A stretch of DNA of 64,000 nt from Flavobacterium sp. (GTDB taxonomy: Bacteria; Bacteroidota; Bacteroidia; Flavobacteriales; Flavobacteriaceae), in the NCBI GenBank assembly GCA_030151255.1, contig JASLED010000092.1, forward strand, positions 1 to 64,000, given 5' to 3'. Below are positions 51,035-58,437 of this stretch, in pieces. The notes beneath the pieces are model-generated. The model was given only the letters and a program-made list of their open reading frames with translations. It was not told where the DNA came from and did not search any database. The translations under genes and the position numbers were made by a program. Position 1 is the stretch's first letter. Every line of letters starts with the position of its first letter.

Positions 51035-51074
51035 GTTATTACCTTGCTAAAAGGCAAGTTATTAGCAAAATAAC
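51035..51074. repeat. Structured inverted-repeat element with two alternative foldings
   Basis: GTTATT (51035-51040) pairs with AATAAC (51069-51074), and TTGCTA (51044-51049) with TAGCAA (51063-51068), giving a 12-bp stem with a 3-nt bulge. Alternatively CTTGC (51043-51047) pairs with GCAAG (51054-51058). The two inner pairings exclude each other. No U-tract follows. Confidence 0.45.
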
Positions 51075-51156
51075 GTGTGTGTTTTTAGCTCATAAATCAT
51101 TATTTAATACATAAAAAAGCTATTTTATTTTATCTATTAATTACGATTGACAACAC

Positions 51157-51190
51157 AAAAAGCCAACAAAGTGTAATTTGTTGGCTTTTC
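51157..51190 (-). terminator. Terminator of the triple-RidA gene
   Basis: AAAAGCCAACAAA / TTTGTTGGCTTTT on the minus strand with T-tract, about 40 bp past the stop. Confidence 0.88.
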
Positions 51191-51227
51191 AATTTATAAC
51201 TTTATCAATCTTTCTGCAGATAAATTT

Positions 51228-52505
51228 TTATGCTTTTCTTGGTGTTCCCTCAGCGTTAGCAACTACTGCATCTACCTGAATCAATGCATCACTTTCTATC
51301 TTAGTAACTCCAGCTACTCTACGAGCTGGTATTCCTGTTGGGAAAAAATTTGCATATACTTCATTTACCACTGCTAAATCAGCAATATTTGTAAGATAAA
51401 TATTCACTTTAACCACATCTTCCAAAACGTGATCAATACTTTCTACAATGGCTTTAATATTTTTAAAACATTGATTTGCTTGTTCTTTTATTCCACCAGC
51501 TACTAATTTTTCTGTTGTAACTTCTATTGGCAATTGAGCCGATAAATGATTGTAGTGTGAAAAAGCAACAGTTTGAGTAGATAACGGACTGATTGGAGCT
51601 TGATTTGTATTATTTGCCCAAATTACAATACCATGTCTGTCTTCAATAGCTTGAGGCGGTGTACCGTCTCCATGAGATACAACTGCTTCCATTTGAACTA
51701 ATGCACCCATTGGTAAGTCAGTTGCAACAACTACTGTTCTGGCTGGCATATAAGCTACTGTTCTAGCAATAGCAGAATCTGGGAAATGAGCTAAATATAC
51801 TTCGTTGATTGCTTCTATATCAGCTAAATCTTTTACATAAATAGTCATCTTAACGATATCGTCAAATGGCACATCAATAGATCCTAAAATAGTTTTGATA
51901 TTTTTTAAACATTGTGTTGCCTGAGCTTTTACATCGCCAATTACTAAACGTCCTGTTGATGGATCAATTGGCAATTGTACAGCTAAATTATTGTAATGTG
52001 AAAAAGCCACTGTTTGAGTAGATAAACCACTTACTGGTGCGTTTGATGTTATGTTTGTTAGTTTTATTAAATCTCCTGCTTGTGGAGCATTCGGAATTGT
52101 TCCTTCTCCATTTGTTACCAATGCATCAACTTGCACTAAAGCTTCTAATGGCAGTGCTGCTACAGCCACAACTGTTTGTGTTGGCATATACGTTGGAAAA
52201 AAAGTTTTATATACTTCTTCAACCGCATCAACATCTTTGATATTGGTAACAAAAACTGTAATTCTAACTATATCAGACATTACGTGATTAATGCTTGTAA
52301 GGATAGATTTAATGTTTGTAAAACATTGAATTGCTTGCTCTTTAATTCCACCTGCTACCAGTTTTCCAGTTGACGGATCAATTGGCAATTGAGCTGATAA
52401 ATTGTTATAGTGCGAAAACGCAACTGTTTGTGAAGATATTCCTTCTTCCTGAGGAGCATTGGAAGTATTTCTTGCCAATACTGCATTTACTTTTTTTGAA
52501 CTCAT
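51228..52505 (-). CDS. Protein of three tandem RidA/YjgF domains
   Basis: A 425-residue protein made of three consecutive RidA/YjgF/UK114 domains, about residues 6-132, 145-277 and 293-417. The repeated core is SQTVAFSHYNNLSAQLPID, seen in near-identical form near 25, 163 and 310. RidA proteins deaminate reactive imines such as 2-aminoacrylate using a conserved arginine. Here domain 2 (MPARTVVVATDLP, Arg256) and domain 3 (IPARRVAGV, Arg395) keep that arginine, but domain 1 has glutamine in its place (MPTQTVVAVAALP, Gln110). Ordinary RidA has one domain of about 128 residues and trimerises, so this chain could fold as an internal trimer. The ATG at 52505 was chosen; the frame opens at 52595 in a low-complexity stretch. 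Monocistronic. Confidence 0.9.
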   Translation of the reverse strand: MSSKKVNAVLARNTSNAPQEEGISSQTVAFSHYNNLSAQLPIDPSTGKLVAGGIKEQAIQCFTNIKSILTSINHVMSDIVRITVFVTNIKDVDAVEEVYKTFFPTYMPTQTVVAVAALPLEALVQVDALVTNGEGTIPNAPQAGDLIKLTNITSNAPVSGLSTQTVAFSHYNNLAVQLPIDPSTGRLVIGDVKAQATQCLKNIKTILGSIDVPFDDIVKMTIYVKDLADIEAINEVYLAHFPDSAIARTVAYMPARTVVVATDLPMGALVQMEAVVSHGDGTPPQAIEDRHGIVIWANNTNQAPISPLSTQTVAFSHYNHLSAQLPIEVTTEKLVAGGIKEQANQCFKNIKAIVESIDHVLEDVVKVNIYLTNIADLAVVNEVYANFFPTGIPARRVAGVTKIESDALIQVDAVVANAEGTPRKA

Positions 52506-52580
52506 GTTTGTTTTATTTGTTGTTTCTGTGTTATTGCTTTTACCTTTTTTTGATAACGTAAATAGCAAAACATATCGATA

Positions 52581-52588
52581 CAAATGTA
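52581..52588 (-). promoter_or_regulatory. -7 box of the triple-RidA gene
   Basis: TACATTTG on the minus strand, fitting TAnnTTTG, 75 bp before the ATG at 52505. A TTG is only found 27 bp upstream, too far for a normal spacer. Confidence 0.4.
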
Positions 52589-52741
52589 AATACAAAACTT
52601 GCGCTCATTTTTTTTCAAAACATTCTTATTTATACCAAATATTATCTACTCATTAATTGAAATTGATTAAATAATAATTACTAAAAACGGTATTTTACAT
52701 TAATCTTATACAATATTTTAATATTTATCCACATCCAATAC

Positions 52742-52873
52742 AATTGTTATTTCGAATTAGAAACTAAAGATTTCGAAAACTCGTATGGAGCAATAAAATT
52801 AATTGAAGATGAAAATAAAACACTGAAAAACAGGAAATTACAAAAACAAAAAAGAGAAATAATTTATAACTAA
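52742..52873 (+). pseudogene. Possible 3' remnant of a gene
   Basis: A frame with no ATG, open to a TAA at 52873, encodes about 43 residues with the composition of a real protein end: YFELETKDFENSYGAIKLIE, then a lysine-rich helix KTLKNRKLQKQKREIIYN. It is the only protein-like stretch in the gap. Upstream in frame lies only hydrophobic, AT-rich sequence and a stop. It may be the tail of a lost gene; it matches no family that I recognise, and chance cannot be excluded. Confidence 0.3.
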
Positions 52874-52889
52874 GCTTTAATTTAACTAC

Positions 52890-52926
52890 TGATTTATACT
52901 ACAAATGGATTGATTTATACTACAAA
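52890..52926. repeat. Tandem direct repeat, 16 bp
   Basis: TGATTTATACTACAAA occurs at 52890-52905 and again at 52911-52926, exact copies with a 21-bp period, that is, two helical turns. Such spacing suits a dimeric DNA-binding protein. Confidence 0.5.
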
Positions 52927-53038
52927 AAAGACTTTAATCATTACTTGGCTTTTCTTACTTTTTTAATAAATAAAACCACTGTGTTTCTTCTCAAAAAAGC
53001 ATTCAATCAACTAAAATGAAGTTGTAATTATTCTGTTT

Positions 53039-54334
53039 TTAAAAATGATTTGCATAATTTAAAATTCGCTTTTTGTTTAGAAAAACACGTTTAATTTCAT
53101 TTTGAATTAAAGCAAATTCAGCATTAAGCAACGAATTTTTAGCAGCGTTAAACGAAAAAATATCCGCTTTTCCATTTTCATATTTTATCTGTGTAGTGCC
53201 AAACGTTTTCTTCGCCAAAAGAATACTATTTTCTAACGTTTGATTCATGGTTTCTGCTTGATTTATTTCTTGCAACAACAATTCGTTTTCTTTGTCAAGC
53301 GCTCGTTCTTTATTTGCTATTTGCGCTTCGTTAAGTTTCTTTTTTGCTTTATTTTGTTGCAATTGACGAGCCACTGAGCCGCTTCTAAAAACAGGAATAT
53401 TTAATCCTAAACCAATATAATGGCTTTTATTATCTCCCAATTGTTTAGCAAAAGAAGCCACTTGCCAATCTAAACTTGTATTAAACGGTTTGGTATAAAA
53501 ACTACCGAATTGATAATTTCCTATTAAAACCGGATAGTTTTTTGATTTGAGACTTTGCTTTTCTGTTGCCAATAATTGTTGATACAAACGCGTTTTTTCT
53601 ACTGTTGGATTAAATTCATAATCAACAATTGTTGTCCAATTATCCTTTTCAAAAACCAACTCATAATCAGCTATACTTTTTTCTTTCACATCTAATAAAT
53701 GCAATAATTGTAGCTTTTGATTACTCAATTCGTTAGCTGTTTCTTGCAATCGTATTTGCTCATTGTTAAAAATATATTCAATATCATACAAATCACTTTG
53801 AGGTTTAGCGCCTGCATCAACTTCTTTGGTTACACGTTCGTAATTAATTCTGCTATTTTCTAACTGATTTTTTTGCAACTTTAAAAATTCTTGTATTCCA
53901 ATAATTTTGAAAAACAAATCCAATATTTGCTGTTGATAATAAAATTTTACTTCTTCGGCTTCCAAAGATGCATACGAAATATTGAGTTGCTTAAGTCGAT
54001 GATCTATAAAATTAGACCAATCAAAAAGACTAATATTTGCATCAACCGAAGTTTGCAATGATTGTATATTAGAGCTTACTCTTGTATTTGTTGTTGGATC
54101 GATTGCAGAACCATAATTATAACTTTGACTGGCATTTAATCCAATATTTGGTAAATAATAAGATGCTGTACTTTGTTTTTGAGCTTCAACTACTTGTTGT
54201 TCTAAATTAGCAATCATTAATTGATAACTATTTTCTTGCCCAAACAACATACAATCTTGTAATGTCCATTTTTCTTGTGCCCAAAACACCTGATTTAATA
54301 ACACAAAACACACCAATAAAATATACTTATTCAT
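53039..54334 (-). CDS. TolC-family outer-membrane efflux protein
   Basis: A 431-residue outer-membrane channel protein of the OEP/TolC family. The signal peptide MNKYILLVCFVLLNQVFWAQ starts at the ATG at 54334 (an ATG 3 codons upstream is possible) and overlaps the permease stop by 8 bp. Landmarks are WTLQDCMLFGQENSYQL at the N-terminus and YYLPNIGLNASQSYNYG, then long alpha-helices characteristic of the periplasmic tunnel and a partial internal repeat around LNIPVFRSGSVARQLQQ. It is translated from the same message as the ABC permeases, so it is their probable exit duct. No adaptor (HlyD/MacA) gene is seen in the window. Confidence 0.85.
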   Translation of the reverse strand: MNKYILLVCFVLLNQVFWAQEKWTLQDCMLFGQENSYQLMIANLEQQVVEAQKQSTASYYLPNIGLNASQSYNYGSAIDPTTNTRVSSNIQSLQTSVDANISLFDWSNFIDHRLKQLNISYASLEAEEVKFYYQQQILDLFFKIIGIQEFLKLQKNQLENSRINYERVTKEVDAGAKPQSDLYDIEYIFNNEQIRLQETANELSNQKLQLLHLLDVKEKSIADYELVFEKDNWTTIVDYEFNPTVEKTRLYQQLLATEKQSLKSKNYPVLIGNYQFGSFYTKPFNTSLDWQVASFAKQLGDNKSHYIGLGLNIPVFRSGSVARQLQQNKAKKKLNEAQIANKERALDKENELLLQEINQAETMNQTLENSILLAKKTFGTTQIKYENGKADIFSFNAAKNSLLNAEFALIQNEIKRVFLNKKRILNYANHF

Positions 54335-56768
54335 AATTGACATATTTTAGAATATTAACTCGGGTTGCCTGCCATGATTTCCAGCAAACTAATGCTAAAG
54401 AAAACGATAACAATACAACAAATGCAATAATGAAAGGAATAACATCAATATCAATGCGATATACAAAATCTTCCAACCAAAGATTCATTACAAAAATTAC
54501 TGGATAAATAGAAAGTAAAAAACCAATAACACAAAATGCTATAAATTGTTTTGACAAGTTGATAATTAAATCTATTTTATTTGCACCCAACACTTTGCGA
54601 ATTGCAATTTGCTTTAACTTACTTTCTACAGTAAACGAAACAATTGCCATTAATCCTAAAAGCGCAATAAAAATAGACACTCCCATTAAGCTTAAAAATA
54701 ATGTGCGCAAATACAATGTTTTTTTATACGTTGTGGCATAATCATCGCTTGCAAAAGTATATTCCATCGGATATACTTTATCTATTCTTTTTTGCCAAAA
54801 TTGCTCTAAGTTTTTTAGCGTTTTATCTACATTCTTATCATCAATTCGCACTGCAATTGTATTCAATAAATAAGTAAACCAACTCACAGAACTTGGCATA
54901 AAATAAGTAACAGGAGTGGTGTTTTGAGAAGCCCCTTGCACTTTCATATCTTTTACCACACCAATAACTTCAAACTCTTGATCGTTCCAAATAATTTTCT
55001 TTCCAATAACGCCGTCAGCAAAGCCAGCTTCTCTTTTAAAAGATTCGTTTACTACCACTTTATTGATGCTATCAGAGGCAAAATTTCGATCAAAAAAACG
55101 CCCTTCAACCAATTTTCCTTCAAACACTTTTAAAAAATCATACCCTACAGGTACGTTACCACTTTGCAATCTTCTATCTTCGATAATATTGGTAGAACCA
55201 CTACTGTATCCGCCACCAATATTCATGGCGTGAATTGCTATGCCTTTTACCCCTTCTATGCGATTTACATCAGATTCAATTAAATTATAAATTGCTCTGC
55301 GTTTTTCAACATTAGTAATTTTAAACTTAATATTAATTACTTGATTGCCATTAAAGCCTAAATCTTCATTAAGGATATAATCTACCTGTTTATTGATTAA
55401 AATAGCTGTAGACAAAAAGGAAAAAGCAATAAAAAACTGAATGATTAAAAATAGATTTCTAATTTTAGTACCCGATTTTCCGCCTTTGAAACTTCCTTTT
55501 AAAACTTTTATAATATTTAACGACAAAATAAAAATAGTAGGCAAAATAGCTAATAGCAAAATAATGATAATAGCCAATGCTAATAAAATAGGCCAAACAG
55601 AAAACAAATTAAACACAATTGCTCTGCTTACCAACAGATTAAAATAAGGCAAAATAAGCTCTACAAAAAACAAAGACAACAATGAGGCTGCCACAACTGT
55701 AATAACAGATTCGAATAAAAATTGCAGAAACAATTGTCCTTTTGTAGCTCCCATTGCCTTGCGAACACCAATTTCTTTGGCTCTTCTAAGGCTATTTACC
55801 AATGACAGATTAATAGCGTTTACCACTGATAAAACCAATAACAAAATAGCAGAACCCAACATAATATTGAGCATTTTATTCAACGTTGGTCCGCCGCCTA
55901 AACCTCCAGAAATAGGATTTAAATGAACCTTATCTACCGAATTATAATGAATTATACTGTTTTCTTTGTACTTTTCTTTTGCTTCGTTAATATCAATACC
56001 ATCCTTTTCGGCATATCTTTGATAAAACTCTTCATACAAAACATCGGTTATATTTTGGTTGTATTCTTCGATACTCTTTCCTTGTTTTAATTTTATCATT
56101 AAAGTATAATTGTGGTCGCCCCAATTACCTTCTTTATTTTGAGCCACCATAGCTTCTGTTAAATAAGAAGTAAGGGCTTTAAATACAACCGAACTATTGC
56201 CGGGAATACGAAAAACATAACGAATAACAAGTATTTTTCCGTTGTTTTCTTCTTCATCATTTAGCTTCACGGTTTTACCCACAGGATTTACTCCTTTGCC
56301 AAACAAACGCTCAGACTGATCTAAATCAATAGCCAATGCATCTTTGTAATTATCTTTATAATCTTGAGCACTTCCATAAATAGTTTCAAACGGAAAAAAC
56401 TCAAAAAAATTAGCTTGTTGTTCTCTTATATCATATAAAAAATCTTGTTTATTATCTATTTCAATGCTGGATACCATTGAATGAGAATAATTTAAATTAT
56501 ACGCTTCTACAATGGTTGGAATTTTTTCTAAATAATTAACCACCGGAGCAGGAAACCAATGAGAAAAACGAGAATCTTCGCCTCCTTCTACTTCAAATAC
56601 TCTTTCTTTATACGGATTCCATTGATTATAACTATGTTCGTTTTGCCAATACATCAACACCAATAATAGCGCTGCCAAACCAATGGACAGTCCCAATATA
56701 TTGAGAATAGAAAAAAGGAAATTCTTTCGGAAATATTGACCGTATAATTTTATCCAATTGATAATCAT
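54327..56768 (-). CDS. FtsX/MacB-type ABC transporter permease, paralogue 1 (last of four)
   Basis: An 813-residue inner-membrane permease of the FtsX/MacB_PCD family. It starts with a cytoplasmic amphipathic tail and TM1 (NFLFSILNILGLSIGLAAL), then a large periplasmic domain (about 45-290), three helices, and a second identical arrangement ending in three more helices. The conserved coupling segment RRAKEIGVRKAMGATKGQLF appears in half 1 and LKQIAIRKVLGANK in half 2. It lacks a nucleotide-binding domain. The last residues, NILKYVNYE, recur in all four paralogues. The ATPase must be encoded elsewhere, probably upstream of the window. Confidence 0.9.
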   Translation of the reverse strand: MIINWIKLYGQYFRKNFLFSILNILGLSIGLAALLLVLMYWQNEHSYNQWNPYKERVFEVEGGEDSRFSHWFPAPVVNYLEKIPTIVEAYNLNYSHSMVSSIEIDNKQDFLYDIREQQANFFEFFPFETIYGSAQDYKDNYKDALAIDLDQSERLFGKGVNPVGKTVKLNDEEENNGKILVIRYVFRIPGNSSVVFKALTSYLTEAMVAQNKEGNWGDHNYTLMIKLKQGKSIEEYNQNITDVLYEEFYQRYAEKDGIDINEAKEKYKENSIIHYNSVDKVHLNPISGGLGGGPTLNKMLNIMLGSAILLLVLSVVNAINLSLVNSLRRAKEIGVRKAMGATKGQLFLQFLFESVITVVAASLLSLFFVELILPYFNLLVSRAIVFNLFSVWPILLALAIIIILLLAILPTIFILSLNIIKVLKGSFKGGKSGTKIRNLFLIIQFFIAFSFLSTAILINKQVDYILNEDLGFNGNQVINIKFKITNVEKRRAIYNLIESDVNRIEGVKGIAIHAMNIGGGYSSGSTNIIEDRRLQSGNVPVGYDFLKVFEGKLVEGRFFDRNFASDSINKVVVNESFKREAGFADGVIGKKIIWNDQEFEVIGVVKDMKVQGASQNTTPVTYFMPSSVSWFTYLLNTIAVRIDDKNVDKTLKNLEQFWQKRIDKVYPMEYTFASDDYATTYKKTLYLRTLFLSLMGVSIFIALLGLMAIVSFTVESKLKQIAIRKVLGANKIDLIINLSKQFIAFCVIGFLLSIYPVIFVMNLWLEDFVYRIDIDVIPFIIAFVVLLSFSLALVCWKSWQATRVNILKYVNYE

Positions 56769-56785
56769 ATGATAGTTTACTATTA

Positions 56786-57592
56786 TTACATTTTACCTAC
56801 ATAACCACTTGATGATGTAGAAACATTAATTGATGTTGGTTTGTTTTTGTAAGTGATTTTACCCGAAGAACTTGCTTTTCCTGAAATGCTCTGAGTTACA
56901 TCTAATTTAATTAAGGCTGATGAAGAAGCGGTAACCATTAAATCGGCTACAATAAAATCTGCTCCATCTATTTTACTTGAACTTGATGATGAAATATCTG
57001 CTGTTTTAGCAGAACCTTTTAAATCTACAAGACTCGAGCTACTTGTTTGTCCATCAAGCTTATTTGTTTTCAAATTCATCGAAATTCTAGAAGACGAACT
57101 TGCAGAAAATGCTGTTATATTGGTTACTTCAAACTTTCCTGCAACTGCAGAAGACGAGCTTGATTCAATTTTTAAGTTATCTGTTTTTACTAACGCTCCT
57201 GTATATTTTGACGAGCTACTTGTTTCTACATAAAAACTTTTGCTTATCACTTGATTCAATAAATTGAACTTAGCGGAAGAAGAAGTTTTAACCCCTTCTA
57301 ACGTAGGATTACTAATTGTAACCTGCACTTTGCTCATTGTTTTTTTTGATAATTTTTTAGGAAACTCAAGATATACACGCAAAACGCCATTGCTTACTTC
57401 GGTTTTTACATATTGCATATCTGTTGGATCTTGCACTTCTACCTCAACCGATTTGCTTGTGCCAAGCGTAAAATCTATATTAATGCTTTGTGATACTTTT
57501 ACTTCTTTAAAATCAGAAACAGTTCTTTTTTCTGTTTTCTGAGCCATAACTGCCGTTCCTAACAAAAGGAACAAATAAACTATTTTTCTCAT
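56786..57592 (-). CDS. DUF2807 (GIN-domain) protein, copy 1
   Basis: A 268-residue secreted protein with a cleaved signal peptide (MRKIVYLFLLLGTAVMAQ). The mature part is serine-rich, with SSSS runs at short, regular spacing (about 18-25 residues), typical of the right-handed beta-helix of the DUF2807 'head GIN' family. It begins KTEKRTVSDFKEVKVSQSI. The adjacent gene at 57604 encodes a paralogue of the same length. Function unknown; the location inside an ABC efflux operon is the main clue, suggesting an envelope-stress or surface role. It starts 11 bp after its paralogue. Confidence 0.8.
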   Translation of the reverse strand: MRKIVYLFLLLGTAVMAQKTEKRTVSDFKEVKVSQSINIDFTLGTSKSVEVEVQDPTDMQYVKTEVSNGVLRVYLEFPKKLSKKTMSKVQVTISNPTLEGVKTSSSAKFNLLNQVISKSFYVETSSSSKYTGALVKTDNLKIESSSSSAVAGKFEVTNITAFSASSSSRISMNLKTNKLDGQTSSSSLVDLKGSAKTADISSSSSSKIDGADFIVADLMVTASSSALIKLDVTQSISGKASSSGKITYKNKPTSINVSTSSSGYVGKM

Positions 57593-57603
57593 TTTTATCT
57601 ATT

Positions 57604-58410
57604 TTAAATTTTACCTACAAAACTGCTCGAAGTTTTATTAACTTCAATTAAACTTGGTTTTTTCTTATAATATACCTTACTAAGCGTGGTTACTTTTCCT
57701 TTTAAACTTTCTGTTACATCAAAACTTGCAATTGAAGATGCCGCCGCCGAACAATCTAATACAGCAACTACAAAATCTTTTGCCGTAATTTCGCTCGAAG
57801 TTGTTATATCTATTTTTGCCAAATTTGCCGAACCTTTCAACATTCCTTTACTTGAACTTGTTGCAGTTCCGTTTAATTTATTTGTTGTTAGATTCAACGC
57901 TATTTTGGAAGAAGAATTAATTGCAAAATTTGTTTCGTTTTTAACTGCAAATGTTCCGTCTACTGATGAAGCTGAACTAGCATCAATTGATAAATTATCT
58001 GTTTTTACCAAAGCTCCATTGTATTTTGAAGAGCTACTTGTTGTAATGTAAAAGTTTGTACTTATGGCTTCATTTAGCAAATTAAAATTAGCCGAAGAAG
58101 TTAACTTTACTCCTTCTAATGTTGGGTTGCTCACTCTTACGCGCACTTTACTATTATTTAACTTAGCTGTATTGTTTGCTACATCAATATAAACTTGCAA
58201 TACGCCGTTGTTTACTACGGTTTTTACATAAGCTAAATCTGCTTCATTTTGTGCTTCAACCTCAACCGATTTTGTTGCTCCGTAAGTAAAATCAACAATA
58301 ATACTTTGAGCTACTTTTACTTCCTTAAAATCAGCAACAGTTCTTTTTTCTACTTTTTGCGCCATGGCTGCGGTTCCTGCTAAAAGGAATAAATAAATAA
58401 TTTTTCTCAT
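57604..58410 (-). CDS. DUF2807 (GIN-domain) protein, copy 2
   Basis: A 268-residue secreted protein with a signal peptide (MRKIIYLFLLAGTAAMAQ) nearly identical to that of its neighbour, and the same start of the mature domain (KVEKRTVADFKEVKVAQSI). The body has the same beta-helix-like SSS pattern but has diverged: fewer serine runs and more Ala/Asn. Equal length and tandem order show a recent duplication. It lies 27 bp after an ABC permease gene and 11 bp before copy 1. Confidence 0.8.
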   Translation of the reverse strand: MRKIIYLFLLAGTAAMAQKVEKRTVADFKEVKVAQSIIVDFTYGATKSVEVEAQNEADLAYVKTVVNNGVLQVYIDVANNTAKLNNSKVRVRVSNPTLEGVKLTSSANFNLLNEAISTNFYITTSSSSKYNGALVKTDNLSIDASSASSVDGTFAVKNETNFAINSSSKIALNLTTNKLNGTATSSSKGMLKGSANLAKIDITTSSEITAKDFVVAVLDCSAAASSIASFDVTESLKGKVTTLSKVYYKKKPSLIEVNKTSSSFVGKI

Positions 58411-58437
58411 GATTTGTGTTTTTTGGGTGAATTAATT

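Larger units (their letters stand above)
50901..51156. other. Intergenic region upstream of the Mrp operon
   Basis: About 255 bp with no supported open frame. It contains the Mrp -7 box and, beyond it, an unexplained structured element at 51035-51074. The RidA-gene terminator begins just after. Confidence 0.6.
52506..53038. other. Non-coding gap with a gene remnant and repeats
   Basis: About 530 bp between the RidA gene and the TolC-like gene. It carries a candidate -7 box for the RidA gene, a short C-terminal-like frame (52742-52873) without a start, and a direct repeat at 52890-52926. No complete gene and no clear terminator for the tolC operon were seen. Confidence 0.6.
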
